A stretch of 64,000 nucleotides of DNA, from positions 5,609,092 to 5,673,091 of the forward strand of contig KV748176.1 in the NCBI GenBank assembly GCA_001692895.1, read 5' to 3'. Source of the DNA: Cenococcum geophilum 1.58. Its lineage: Eukaryota > Ascomycota > Dothideomycetes > Gloniales > Gloniaceae. The notes under the pieces are model-generated. The model was given only the letters and a program-made list of their open reading frames with translations. It made no database searches and had not been told where the DNA came from. Of the stretch, positions 1 to 11,602 are shown piece by piece. Both the position numbers and the translations under genes were made by a program. Each line of letters opens with the position of its first letter. The stretch's first letter is position 1.

Positions 1-116
1 GGGTATTATATATAAATAGTAGGGCCGGCCGCCAAGTCGCTAGTGGTGGGCCAGCTAATAATAGGAAATAGTATAAGATAGTATGAAACAGTATGCGTTA
101 GGTTAGTGCCGTAACA
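1..116 (-). repeat. 3' LTR of Gypsy element A (reaches window edge)
   Basis: This sequence matches 9767-9882 over 116 bases with five differences, all transitions. On the - strand the LTR begins TGTTACGGCAC. The - strand polypurine tract, GGGAAAAGGAG, lies immediately beyond it at about 117-135, which sets the orientation and makes this the 3' LTR. The window starts inside or at the very edge of the LTR, so a few terminal bases and the outer target duplication cannot be seen. Confidence 0.85.
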
Positions 117-899
117 GTACTCCTTTTCCCTAGATAGTTTGGTCCCTAAACTAAATAGATAACTTAAAAATAGGCAGTATATGGGGTTGCCTATTTTTTA
201 CCGCAAAGATATTAGTTCCGCTTACCGCCCTTAACTAAGCTAATAGCGATTTTTTATGCCGGGCATAGAAAATCCTAATTGGTTAGTTTAGTAAGTAAGG
301 TCGGTAGAACTCTATACCGCCACCTAAATTAATCCGCGTGGCGTTTCTTAGTAAGAATTTGGCTAATTAGATAACTTTAACCGCTAGTTAAAGTTCTATA
401 ACATCTTAACCACCATAAATTTTAATGCGGTGGTTAACTGCGACCTTAGTATAACTTTTCCTTATCTTATGCCTAGTCTAGGGGTCCTAGCTTCTTAGGG
501 TGTTGCTTATAAAAGCGCTATACAGCTTATTTACAACCCTTTAGGTCTTCCTCTAGCTGCTAGGTTGTATCCTTATAATATTTCCATTTAATCTTATAAG
601 TTAGGCCCTAGGGGTCTTTGTTGTATATATTAAAGATTTTCTTAAACTCCTATTTATCTTCTATATTGCCGTTATTATCTCTTTCTACTACTCGTCCTTA
701 TATATTATAACGCTCTATAGTATTAATATTTGCTTAGCTAGGGATTTTTTTAGTAGCCTAGAGGCGGACCTTAAATGTATAAAAGGATTTGTTTACTTAG
801 ATGTGGTCTAGGAGATCTACTACGACTGCCTTTTAGTATACTGCGAGTACGGGGTATAGGTCGTCCTATTTCTTCTTAGGTTTATTTATTTTTATATTT

Positions 900-2172
900 T
901 CTAAGCTAACTATAACTATATCGCCTTTGTAGAATAACGCGCTCTTATCCCTATAGGTATTAGCATTATCTTTATAGTGTTACTGTAAAATCCAGGCTAG
1001 GGCCTTAAGCTATATTAATATCCGCTTAAAGTGGTTGGCCACAGAGTTTGCGTAAAAGAACTCCTTCTTTACTTATACTAATAGTGTTAGTAGGCGGGAG
1101 CCAGTAGGCTTAATTCTGAGGTAAGGGTTAAAGCTATAGTTTGCAAAAAATGGGGAGATGCCTATACTCTTATTGACTTGGTTATTTATAGTAAACTTAG
1201 CGAGCGGTAGGTAGTTAACTTAGTTATTCTATATAAAGCTAATAAAAGCATAGAGGTATTTATTTACGGCAGCGTTAATAATTTTAGTTTGGCCGTCTAT
1301 TTCTAAGTACTAGGCTAAGCTTAGTCGTAAGGTTGTTTTAAGGCGTTTACTTAGTTATCGCCAGAAGTCGCTAATAAATTGTATGCCGTAATTAAAGATA
1401 ATTATACTTAGTGCACCGTGGAGCTTATATACGTTGTTAATAAAGCTATTAACTAGCTCCTTTATTAAGAGTCCCATTACTAAAACAAGGTGTTATATTT
1501 TAGTTAGGCGGTCTATAATAATAAGGATATATTTATATACCTTGCCGTAGCGTTAGTATACCAGTAGCGTTATAATATAGTCGATTGAGATATTGGTTTA
1601 TAGGCGGGTAAGTAATTTTAGTGGCTTTAGGAAACCAGGCGGGGTAGAATAGGGGGTCTTAGTGCAAAAGTATAGGGTATAGTCTTTAACGAAGGTAGCT
1701 ATAAACTGGAAGATTCCTAGCCACTAGTATATTTAGTTTAAGAGGTTAAGAGTTTTAACCTAGCTAGGGTAACTAGCGGGGCTGCTGCTATAAGAGTAAT
1801 GGGTAACTTCTAGGTGGAGGTTTAGGGTGTTAGGGATAAAGAGATATTAGCAGAAGTAGATCTGTCCGTTAATAATATTATATTCTAACTTATTATAACA
1901 AAGTAGTTTTCTAATCTTCTTTGGTTAATAACGAGCTTTCTAATTACGTAGGGCTACTACTATATCTCTTATAAGTTTGTTCTTCTAGTATTCTAGCTAG
2001 ATTAACTTATCTAGTAACCTTTTAGCTATTTTAGGGTTTAGAGCGGCTATAAACTCCGCGTTATTAGAGTTATAGGACTTGTATAGTAATTCTTCTAAGA
2101 TTATAGGGTTAACTTTCTGGGGCGGTATAATAACTTAGGCTTAGTAGCGGAGGCGTTTATTATTAATATCCT
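900..2172 (-). pseudogene. Integrase relic of Gypsy element A
   Basis: On the - strand near 1725-1810 a frame reads VTHYSYSSSPASYPS, a stop, then VKTLNLLN. This is the integrase zinc-binding segment, normally HH...SPAGHPG.xKTLxLL, with Gly and His changed to Ser and Tyr and Arg to stop, all explained by G:C to A:T changes. The core integrase follows at lower coordinates but is too eroded to trace by eye. RNase H, the domain that should precede it directly, lies on the other side of the inserted composite element, at 5225-5550. Confidence 0.65.
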
Positions 2173-2174
2173 TA

Positions 2175-2438
2175 CATCAGGAAATTTTTTTTTAGGCACG
2201 TTGTCGCAAGCGAAAATCAGGGTCTGCAAAACCTGCGTAAGTCGCGATTTTAGCGATTTGCGGCAACTTACGGCAATTTGCTACAAACACATAGGCTACT
2301 NNTGCAAATTACTANAAATTACTANAAATATACAGGCTACTCGTGCAAATTACTATAAATTACTGAAATCGCGGCTTATACAGGTTTTGCAGACCCTAAT
2401 TTTTAGCTGCAATAACGCGCCTAAAAAAAATCCTAATA
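2175..2438. mobile_element. MITE-like unit at the left end of the composite
   Basis: Within 264 bp the sequence folds back on itself. The left arm starts CATCAGGAAATTT and includes GGGTCTGCAAAACCTG; the right arm (about 2370-2438) contains its complement, CAGGTTTTGCAGACCC, and ends TCCTAATA, which is TCCTGATG with two G to A changes. This looks like a complete short inverted-repeat element of the same family as the composite's outer ends, with the first satellite starting just beyond it. The flanking TA at the inner end is not clear. Two N pairs and further Ns occur inside. Confidence 0.55.
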
Positions 2439-2450
2439 CTATAACCACAA

Positions 2451-3590
2451 AGCTCTACATAAAGCTCTGCACGAAGCTCTACACGAGGCTCTACACNAAG
2501 CTCTACACAAGGTTCTGCACAAAGCTTTACACGAAGCTCTGCTCGAAGCTCTATATAAAGCTCTGCTCGAAGCTCTGCTCAAAGCTCTATACNAAGCTCT
2601 ACACGAAGCTCTGCACGAAGCTCTACACAAAACTCTACACGAAGCTTTACACGAAGCTCTGCTCNAAGCTCTACATAAAGCTCTGCTCAAAGCTCTGCTC
2701 GAAGCTCTACACGAAGCTCTACACGAAGCTCTACATAAAGCTCTGCTCGAAGCTCTGCTCGAAGCTCTACACAAAGCTCTACACAAAGCTCTACACGAAG
2801 CTCTACTNAAAGCTCTGCACAAAGCTCCGCACAAAGCTCCGCACGAAGCTCTACACAAAGCTCCGCTCGAAGCTCTGCGCAAAGCTCCGCTCAAAGCTTT
2901 ACACGAAGCTCTACACGAAGCTTTGCACGAAGCTCCGCTCGAAGCTCTATACAAAGCTCTGCTCAAAGCTCTACACAAAGCTCTGCTCGAAGCTCTACAC
3001 AAAGCTCTGCTCGAAGCTCTACACAAAGCTCTGCTCGAAGCTCTGCTCAAAGCTCTGCTCGAAGCTCTGCTCGAGCTCTGCTCGAAGCTCTACACAAAGC
3101 TCCGCACGAAGCTCTGCTTAAAGCTCTGCTCAAAGCTCTACACAAAGCTCCGCACGAAGCTCCGCACGAAGCTCTACACGAAGCTCCGCTCGAAGCTCTA
3201 CACAAAGCTCCGCTCAAAGCTTTACACAAAGCTCTACACAAAGCTTTGCACGAAGCTCCACTTAAAGCTCTAATACAAAGCTCTGCTCGAAGCTCTACAC
3301 AAAGCTCTACTTAAAGCTCTGCTCAAAGCCTACACGAGGCTCTGCTCGAAGCTCTACGCGAAGCTCTGCTCAAAAGCTCTGCACGAAGCTCTGCACGAAG
3401 CTTTACACAAGGCTCTACACGAGGCTTTACACAAAGCTCTGCGTACAGAGGCTCTGCACGAAGCTCTACTCGAAAGCTCTCCATAAAAGCTCTATACAAA
3501 AGCTCTACACAAAAGCTCTACGTACGGAGGCTCTGCACAAGGCTCTGCGCGAAGCTTTGCGTACGGAGGCTCTGCACAAAGCTCCGCATG
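2451..3590. repeat. 12-bp minisatellite array (about 95 units)
   Basis: The unit is a degenerate 12-mer of the form GAAGCTCTACAC or AAAGCTCTGCTC, repeated for about 1.14 kb and becoming irregular after 3300. As 12 is a multiple of three and the unit has no stop, long open frames appear on both strands (four-residue repeats such as KLYT and KLCS); they are by-products of the period. Variation among units is mostly A/G and C/T. Confidence 0.9.
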
Positions 3591-3699
3591 ATATACATTA
3601 CTATCGGGTCCCCGCTATATTCCCGATAGCCTCTACACCATACACCTAGGTAGCCACCTTATTTTTTACCCCCTTCCTTCCTACATCCTCCCTACCTAG

Positions 3700-4560
3700 G
3701 GAGGGCACCAGAACGGCAGCCAGCTGAGGACCGTCGCCAGAACCAGACCCGGACCCGTCGACCCGTCGCCAGAGCCAGACGACCGTCGTCAGAGCTAACG
3801 ACCGTCGCCCGGAGTCAGACGACCGTCGCCGGAGCCAGACCGACCGTCGCCAGAACCAGACGACCGTCGACCGTCGACCATCGCCAGAGCCAGACGACCG
3901 TCGTCAGAGCTAAGACGACCGTCCGCGGAGCCAGACGACCGTCGCCAGAACCAGACGACCAGACGACCGTCGCCAGAACCAGACAACCGTCGCCAGAACC
4001 AGACCGAACCGTCGCCAGAGCCAGAGCCAGACGACCGTCGCCGGAGCCAGACACCGTCGACCATCGCCAGAGCCAGACGACCGTCATTAGAGCCAGACGA
4101 CCGTCGCCGGAGCCAGACGACCGTCACCAGAACCAGACGACCGTCGACCGTCGCCAGAGCCAGACGACCGTCGCCGGAGCCAGACGACCGTCGCCAGAAC
4201 CAGACGACCGTTAACCGTCGCCAGAACCAGACGACCAGACGACCGTCGCCAGAACCAGACGACCGTCGACCGTCGCCAGAGCCAGACAACCGTCGCCGGA
4301 GCCAGACGACCGTCGCCAGAACAGACAACCGTCGACCGTCGCCAGAACTAGACAACCAGACGACCGTCGCTAGAACCAGACGACCGTCGCCGTCGCCAGA
4401 ACCAGATGACCGTCGCCAGAACCAGACGACCGTCGTCAGAGCTAGATACCGTCGTTAAAGCCAGATAACCGTCGCCAGAACCACACGACCGTCGCCAGAG
4501 CTACACGACCTCGCCAGAGCCATATAACCGCTGCTAGAGCCAGACAACAACCGTTTAAAC
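3700..4560. repeat. About 20-bp minisatellite array
   Basis: The unit is close to GACCGTCGCCAGAACCAGAC (20 bp), with variants (GCCGGAGCC, GTCAGAGCT) and inserted GACCGTC steps that make the period slip. It is much richer in G+C than the retrotransposon around it, and CpA and TpG remain common, so it escaped the decay seen in its host element. Open frames on the - strand here are by-products of the repeat. Confidence 0.88.
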
Positions 4561-4609
4561 AACCAGCCAGCGAACACTATAAACGATTTAATTGATAGAT
4601 TAAATCAAG

Positions 4610-4754
4610 GTAATATAGACAGGTAGGTATAGATAAATAGATAGATAGATAGACAGATAGACAGACAGATAAATAGGTAGGCAGGTAGGCAGGCAGGTAG
4701 GTAGGTAGGTAGATAGGTAGGTAGGCAGGCAGGTAAGTAGGTAGGTAGGTAGGC
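4610..4754. repeat. Tetranucleotide microsatellite (TAGA/TAGG)n
   Basis: A run of about 35 four-base units drifts from TAGA through CAGA to TAGG and CAGG, each unit differing by transitions. It follows the second minisatellite after a 50-bp AT-rich spacer. Confidence 0.9.
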
Positions 4755-4935
4755 CTTAGCAGATTGTTAGGAATACCGTTAATTAACGATTTNGAGCCTC
4801 TATAAGAGGCTTTCCCTTTACCTAAGTAGATAGCTCTATATTTTATATAGTTATAATATAAATATATTTAAAAGTATATTATAGCAATCTATGAAAATAT
4901 ATAATTATTTAATAAATTTAGAAAATATTTATTAA

Positions 4936-5122
4936 GGTGTTTTTTTGTTGCAAAACGTGCGAAATGTGCGAAATGTATAAAACGTGCGAAACGCATAGGC
5001 TCTACGCGAGGTGCTGTAAAACGCACAGGCTCTGCGCGAGGTGCCGTAGGCTNTGCGTAGCTCTGCGCAGGTTNCTGCAAAACGCACAGGCTCTGCGCAG
5101 CTCTGCGNAGGTTGCCGNAAAA
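4936..5122. repeat. Short degenerate repeats near the right end of the composite
   Basis: Motifs such as GTGCGAAATGT and ACGCACAGGCTCTGCGC recur with slippage, and several N bases interrupt them (5053, 5074, 5108, 5118). CpG is common. The stretch leads into the right inverted end of the composite element. Confidence 0.7.
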
Positions 5123-5224
5123 CGTACAAACCGCTAACGACCATATACCACTGCCGCGATTGTACAGTTTGCGCAACTTGCCGCAAACTGCAACAATACG
5201 CCTAAAAAAAAAAATCCTGATGTA

Positions 5225-6800
5225 GGCCTTATTTCTAGTAGCTAGCTTAGGGCGTTAGGGAGTATAGCTTTACTACTAGGTCTATATATAATTACAAAGT
5301 TAAACTATAAAAGGAACTCTGCCTACTAGACTTAGTACTAGTTTAGCTACTTAGTAGTTATAAACGTCTATAGGTTCTTATAGTCGGTAATAATTTTAAA
5401 TAGCTTCTTAGTCCCTTGCAGCTTAGGACGCTATTCCTCTAAAGCCTTAATAATAGCTAAGAGTTCTTTATTATAGATCTTATAGTTATACTCTAGCGTA
5501 AAGTGCTTTATAGAGAAGAATGCGACTAGTCTTAATTTTCCGTCATTATTATATTAGGAAAGGACTCTACCGGAGGCCTAATTTAATACATCTGTCTTTA
5601 CTACTATTTTCTTTATATAGTTATAGTATGCTAGTACTGGTGTTAAAGTAAAGGCTCCCTTAAGGGCCTTAAACAATTTAGCTTGTTTTAGTCCCTATAG
5701 CCATCTAATATCCTTCTTTAGGAGTTTTGTTATAGGTATAGCGATAGCAGAGTAGCCTTAAATAAATTATTAGTAGAAGTTCGCGAAGCTAAGAAATTGT
5801 TATAGTTTTTTAATTAATATTGGGTCCTTCTATTTCTATAGGGCCTGTACCTTTTTAGGGTCTATAGTTATGCTATTAGTCGAGATAATTAAGCTAAGGT
5901 ATTTTGTTTTAGTAGAGTAAAACTTAAACTTATTAATATTAATCTAAAGTTTAGCATTACTAAGTCTTTAAATAACTTTATTTATATACTTAGTGTGCTT
6001 AGCGTGTGTTTTAGAAAAAATAAGGACGTTATTAAGGTAGGCAGTATAGTAGTTATTAAGGGCGTTATATAGAATATAGTTAATATAGTTTTAGAATATA
6101 GCGGGTGCGTTATAAAGGCTAAATAGTATAATTAGTATTTTATAGAGTCCGAACTAGGTAATAAATGCTATAAGCTACTTATGGCCCTCCATAATCCGGA
6201 TCCGGTTAAACGTAGTAATTATATTAAGTTTAGTAAAGTACTTAGCACTATAGAGTGCGTTAAGTGTCTCGCGAATTAGTAGTAGTGGGTATTAATTTTT
6301 AATAGTAACTGTGTTTAGGCCTTGGTAGTTATAGTAGATTTATATACTACTGCCGGGCTTAGCAGCGAGGAGGAGTGATACGGTAGCTAGTAAGGTTAAT
6401 TTGCGGATAAAACCCTTATCTAGCATCTTATTAATCCACTTTTTTATATACCTAAGTTTAGCAGGTAAAAGTGGTCTATTTTTATAGTATAGGGCCTAGT
6501 TTCTGGGGGTGATCTTAATTTTATAGTCCTATAGTTAGTAAGGGGGCAGCTTATCTGCGTTCTTAGGGAGGAAGTACTTAATATATTTACTAAACTCCTT
6601 TAGTAGACGTTATAGAATATCTTCACGGGTTAATCCTGGTTTGCCTTTTAGGAATTTTTTAATATTAGTATTAATTATCTTCTAACGTAAAAGCTTAGGT
6701 TTAGTTTTTAGATTTATTTTAAGGAAGTTATAGAAATAGGGGGGGAGCACTTTATAGGCTTCCTTTATTGTATAGTTNCCTTCTANTANCTAGCGGAAAG
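5225..6800 (-). pseudogene. Reverse transcriptase / RNase H relic of Gypsy element A
   Basis: The - strand near 6020-6070 encodes YLNNVLIFS, which is the reverse transcriptase catalytic box YLDDVLIFS with both aspartates turned to Asn (GAT/GAC to AAT/AAC). Near 5455-5520 the - strand reads [14 protein letters not shown], the RNase H segment (A)E.NYEIYDKEL with E and D changed to K and N. Both changes are G to A on the coding strand. The reading frame is otherwise interrupted by many stops. The gene is dead but its family is clear. Confidence 0.8.
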
Positions 6801-9766
6801 ACCTTTTTAATAGGTTTGGTACTTCTATTAGGCCTATAGGTAGCTCTTTAAGTAGCTATTGGTGCTTATCTTATTTAACTAGTTCTACTAACTCCGCTAT
6901 ATAGATCCTTATTACCTTTACGTCTTTTTATTTATAAAACTAGGTAAAATTAATAGCATAAGTATATTTAATATCGTCTAGGTTAGGGCGTGTCTAGTTC
7001 TCTGGTGCTACGGCTAGGCTAGTACAGCTTAGTTGGCCTAGGGGGGCGGAAATAAGGCGGCGGCCCTATATGGTACTCGTGGGAGATAGGTATAAGGTTA
7101 GGCGTTGCGGTAGCGCGGTTTCTATTATTTAGGTCTTAGTAGTTTTATAGCTAATCCTTGCTATAACGCGAGCTGTAGTATGCGTATATAGCATATAGCT
7201 TAGTTCTAGGTATTAGGCTAGGCGGCTAGGGTTTAAATAGTGCCTGGGTTAGGGTTAGATTCTTAGTAGTAGCGGCGCAAAGCGGACTTTCTTCCTTAGT
7301 CTTGGTAGGGCTGGCTAGCCTATTATTTTGGTCTTAAGTACTAGGGTAGTCTAGTCTTCTACTATTTCGTTTTTTTATAGCTATACGGGCTCCCCTTTAT
7401 TAGGAATATCTTCTACTATTAGGGCTTTATATATAGTCCTAGGCACTAGGCTTAGTAGTGCTAAGTATCTATATAGGGCATCCCTACTAACGTCGGTTAT
7501 TCCCTACGGGAGGTAGTGCCTAGAGTAGTAGTCTAAGTTAAAGCGAATCTTAAGTTTCCTAAAGCTAGGATAGGGCTTGTGCTTTTAAAGCTAGGGTATA
7601 CCTAGGATAATTAGGGTAGTAGGTAAGAGTTTAGTAATAAAAAAGAGTATAGCTTTAGTATAGAGGCTGATTAATATTTAGGTGGTAAAGTAGTCCGTAA
7701 TAAGCGAAGTTAGAATACTATCTATAAGGCGTAGTAGCCTAGGTGCCAGTAGCTTCTTAGTTATAATGTTATACTTTCTTATAATAGACTCTACGTTAGT
7801 AAATGCTATTATAGTACTACTAGAGTCTACTAGGCTTACTATATTAATATAAACTTGGGGGTATAGGTTACGTAATAAGGAGAGTTGGGTTTAAATAAGG
7901 ATTAATTTCTTATTACTATTTACTAATCTAAGATTAAGTGGTAGTTTACTAATAGAAAGGACTAATTAATCTAGTAATAGGGACCTAATCTTCTTGTCTT
8001 CCTTCTTATATAGTTTAGGCCCTTAGACGCGACTTAGTTTAAGGGTTTACCTTTTAACGACTGGGGTATAGGGCTGTCTTAGCAGGGTAGTCTAGTGTCC
8101 GTCTAGCTAGTAGTGTTGGTTTTAGTTTTAGTTAGGGTATAGGAAGATAATACCTTACTAATAACGTGGCTATGTTTGTATTCGCTAGCGTAAAGTCGCT
8201 AATACTAGGCGTTGTTAATAGGTTAGGCTCCTATATAGGGTATAGTTTAAAGTAACTAAGCTATAGGGTTAAAGGGGGGGGGTTGTTTACTGCGGCCATA
8301 ATAGGCTCCGCGGTCGCCGCGTCTATAATAGACTTTATAGTCGCCGCATCTATAGTTATTAGTTCGCGTTATTTAACAGGGTGGCATTAGGACTAGGTTT
8401 ACTATCTTAGTAGGGTTATAGGCATCCTTCTAATAGCTAGGCAGGCTATAGGTAAGGTATAGTTTATTATTAACGCGGCGCTTACGCTCCGTGTCTAAGA
8501 TTCTATTAAGGTCTATAGGTTCTTTAGTTACTACTAGGGTTGGGGTTAATATAGGGGTAGGGGCTTAGGCAGGTAGGCGGTAGTTAGCGTTCTTCTTAAG
8601 GTTGGCTTAGTGTGTATAGTTTATAAGGTTTTTAGCGAATATATCTATCTACTTACTTTAACCTATATAGTCGCTTTTATTAATTTTATAGGTAAGTCTA
8701 AGTACTAGCTCTTCCATCTTTAGAGAAATAAACTTTTAGAGTAGGTCCACCTTTTATTTATCTATCTTTTTAGCGCGGACTATTAGCTTATTAAGCTCTC
8801 CCTTCTAGAACTAGTAATTACGCTCGCCCTAAGGGAAATAGTTAAGCTTATTTTTTGCAATCTAGGTTATATTAAGGACCTTATAGTAGGCAGTAAGGTC
8901 TTTAAGCATATCTTCCTTAGTAGGCCATTTCCACGTAGATGTGTTGTTTAGGTTCTTATATATAAGCTTTAGGCCCTACTTAATAAACCTATAGGCCTTG
9001 TCCTCTAGTATATCTAAGATATAAAGGATTTGGGACTAAACTATATTAAAGTAGTCCTAGTCCCGGTTAAAGACTCCCTTAATTTTAATATGCTAGGTCT
9101 TAAAATTAGCTTATTATTCTAGTGGGGTGCCTTTTCTACTAAATATTAGCGGGTCTTTAGATCTCCGTTTTTTCTACTAGGTTACTACTATTGTTATAGG
9201 GGTTAATTGTTTTAGAACGGTAATAGTCTCTGCCTAGGAGTTAATAGTTCCTATCTAGGAAGTAATAAGGGCACTAAGGTTTTCGTTAGCTTTCTTATTA
9301 GCGGTATTTGTGTTATATATACACTATAGTCCTACTTTAATATTATTAAGGAACTCGTTAGTATAATTAATAAGGGTAAGGTAAGCTTTACTAGGCTTAA
9401 AGGTCTTAGGGTATAGTAAGGAGCGGCGGATTATCTATGTGATATTAGGGTATATCTCTATAAAGAGGTCTATAAAAACGTCGCGGGGGTTTTAAGTTTC
9501 GGCCATTTCGGCGTCGTTGGTATCGCCTATTTAGGCGCTAGGTAAAAACTAAGGATCGTTTTAGGACTATACTGGGGACGTATTAGTTTCAGCAGAGGCG
9601 CGTATAGGTCGCGATTGCTCTAGGGTAAAGGTTAATTGGCTAGGGTATAAGGAATTAGTAATCGCGATGGGGCGTAAATTAAAGATACCATAAACTGTTA
9701 TAGTGCTACAATAAAGTAGACTAAATAACTACGTTATAGTATAAAGAGGGGAAGAAGGTAGAAAGG

Positions 9767-9882
9767 GGGTATTATATATAAATAGTAGGGCCAGCCGCCA
9801 AGTCGCTAGTGGTGGGCCAGCTAATAGTAGGAAATAGTACGAGATAGTATGAAACAGTATGCGTCAGGTTAGTGCCGTAACA
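9767..9882 (-). repeat. 5' LTR of Gypsy element A
   Basis: This is the partner of 1-116. On the - strand it starts TGTTACGGCACTAACC. At only about 116-118 bp it is a very short LTR. Directly beyond it (9883) lies the interior of a B-family element, so A inserted into that copy; the first five flanking bases are TTATA, the presumed target duplication whose partner lies off the window. Confidence 0.85.
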
Positions 9883-11232
9883 TTATAGCTTATCTTCCTG
9901 TTTTAGCTTCTATAAGTATAGCTAGTAAGTTTTAATTACTACGGAGTTACTTCTACTAATTAAGACGGGCTTTAATCTGCTTTAGTTTTAAGTCTAATAG
10001 TAGGTAATAAGCTATAAGTCTGTTATAAGTTAGTAGGTTATTTAAGGTTATAGTAATCTTCTCTTATAGCTGAATTATTAGCTTATTATATAGGTCTAAT
10101 TAGTAGTTCTTAAGGGGAACCTAGCCTTCTCCTATAAGGTATAAGAATTAAGTCTAGAATTTAGCAAAGAGTTAGTTTAGTTTTATTATTAGGCGATTAT
10201 AGTTATACCAGGCGTCCCGTACTTTATTTAGGTTAATATAAATAGCCGCTAGGTGCCGTATTATCTTATTAATAGATATAAATTGGATAGGGGACTTATC
10301 CTTAAACTTAGCTTAAAGGTACCGTTAGGCGTCCCTAGTGGTTCGACTAAAGAGGTAGAGCATTTTAGCTTCTTTAAAAAGGAAATAGTTATAGTTAACG
10401 CAGAGCTTTCCTTATACTTAAATCCTTTAATTCTTAAAGGTAGGGTTTATCCCATTAGACAGTAGTAGGGAGTTAGGGAGCTTAATAGACTTTAATTACT
10501 TTATTATAGTATCCGTACTCCCTAGTATATTATATTTAGTAAAGTAAATAGATTAGCTAGGGCTTTAAAAAGGGGAAGCTAGGCTATTTTATAGGGCCGT
10601 AAGGCTTTCTAGGATCTCTTATAGGGTCTCTTATATATTTTTTGCTTTAAGATAATCGGCTTTCTAGCTGGCTGCAAGGGCGCAAATCTACTCGCGTACG
10701 TCTACGATATTATTATTATCTTTAATTTCTAATCCCAATTAGATCTTAGGTTCCTCTTAGGTAGAGGCAGCTCTCTTAAATAAGCTTACTTTAGGTGCCA
10801 TTATTAGCTTCTAAAGGTTCGTTAGTATTATATACTTTAGTTTTAATTCTAGGGGTACAGGTCTAGTCCTATCTAGCTTATAAGGTGGGATATTATCTAG
10901 GCCTTCCCAGGTAATATAGAGTTATTTTAGTGTCTAAGTATAGCGCGTTAATGCGTTATTATAGACAAAGTTTTTTTTAGGGTAGGATATTATTAAGGCC
11001 TTCCCAGGTAGGGTAGGGTGAGCTTAGTATAATATTACGGCTTGTATAAATGCCTCTAAACCAAAGCTTATAGAATACTATATTACAAAGATACTAAGCT
11101 AAGGAGAAGGAAAAGGGGTTACTAAGACTGATGTAAATAAATATATAGGGTAAGCCGCTAAGGCGCTAGCTTTAGGCGAGCTAATTATAGGTTAGCAGAA
11201 TTTAGCAAGTAACGTATAATAGCGCCGTTACA
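9883..11232 (-). mobile_element. B-family Gypsy fragment (gag end plus 5' LTR) cut by element A
   Basis: The sequence aligns by eye with 23281-24644 (gag-like region and 5' LTR of element B) along its whole length. Its LTR is 11033-11232 and on the - strand begins TGTAACGGCGC. The rest of this copy should lie to the left of the window, beyond element A. The copy is itself inserted in retrotransposon D, whose gag continues at 11233. Open frames at 10253-10465 (+) and 23650-23859 (+) are the same antisense stretch in the two copies. Confidence 0.75.
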
Positions 11233-11602
11233 CCGCCTAGTAGGAGAATAGAGCTTAATTTAGCGCTAATATAGTAAGCTCTAAGGGAGAACTAGCTAAC
11301 GAGCCTAAACTGAAGCCTAAGTCGTTAAAGGAAGACGGTAGGAGGGAGCTATGCGTATACGGCGGACGTTACCCCTACTATATTTACTAGTATCTAAATA
11401 AGGTTAATTAACTAAGCTAGTGGAAACCTACCGAGTTAGTTTAGAAGGTAGTTAATTAGAAGATCGCTAATGCGTTATTAGAACTAAAGGCTAAAATAAA
11501 AAAAGTATAGAAGCTAGCTCTATAAGATAAGAAGTTAAAAGACGTTAATATATAGGCTTTAGATTAAAAGGAAGACAACTACGGTATATTCGCCGTATAC
11601 TA
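11233..11602 (+). pseudogene. Gag zinc-knuckle relic of element D
   Basis: The + frame reads RRELCVYGGRYPYYIY, a stop, then YLNKVN. Fungal copia-type Gag proteins carry a finger of the form CxCGxxHxxxxC.YLN here; Cys to Tyr and His to Tyr changes (TGC to TAC, CAC to TAC) are both G:C to A:T. Downstream the same frame runs through a Lys-rich helical stretch to YGIFAVY at 11602, and resumes after element C at 16897 as GTYNAGSNYKLHNS. Confidence 0.6.

Larger units (their letters stand above)
2175..5222. mobile_element. 3.05-kb TA-flanked composite inverted-repeat element filled with satellites
   Basis: The termini are inverted: CATCAGGAAATTTTTTTTT at the left and, read on the - strand, CATCAGGATTTTTTTTTTT at the right. 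Each is followed inward by TTTAGGC and a TTG. The dinucleotide TA flanks both ends (2173-2174 and 5223-5224), as for Tc1/mariner-Pogo (Fot1-like) transposons. No transposase is visible. The interior is a chain of unrelated tandem repeats (2451-3590, 3700-4560, 4610-4754, 4936-5122). It interrupts element A between its RNase H and integrase. It could be one element that grew by repeat expansion or two MITE ends that trapped satellite DNA between them. Confidence 0.65.
117..9766 (-). mobile_element. Internal region of RIP-degraded Ty3/Gypsy retrotransposon A
   Basis: This is the body of an LTR retrotransposon read on the - strand. From high to low coordinate it runs gag-like (about 9700-8000), protease region, reverse transcriptase, RNase H, integrase and the 3' LTR. 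Without the 3.05-kb insertion at 2175-5222 the whole element is about 6.8 kb, a usual Gypsy length. Every frame is broken by stops, mostly TAG/TAA where CAG, CAA or TGG would be expected, and TpA is very common, as after RIP. A few N bases occur (for example near 6778-6790). No part is likely to encode a working protein. Confidence 0.85.

Noticed and set aside
2201-3273. Long open frames of KLYT/KLCS-type repeats on both strands
   Set aside because: They follow from a 12-bp repeat unit without stops; both strands are open and no initiation context or unique domain is present.
3795-4355. Gly/Asp/Arg-rich open frames on the - strand
   Set aside because: They are by-products of the roughly 20-bp minisatellite; the period slips and frames change arbitrarily.
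10253-10465. A 70-codon + strand frame, repeated as 69 codons at 23650-23859
   Set aside because: Both are the same antisense stretch of the gag region in two copies of the B-family retrotransposon; conservation reflects the repeat and not a gene.
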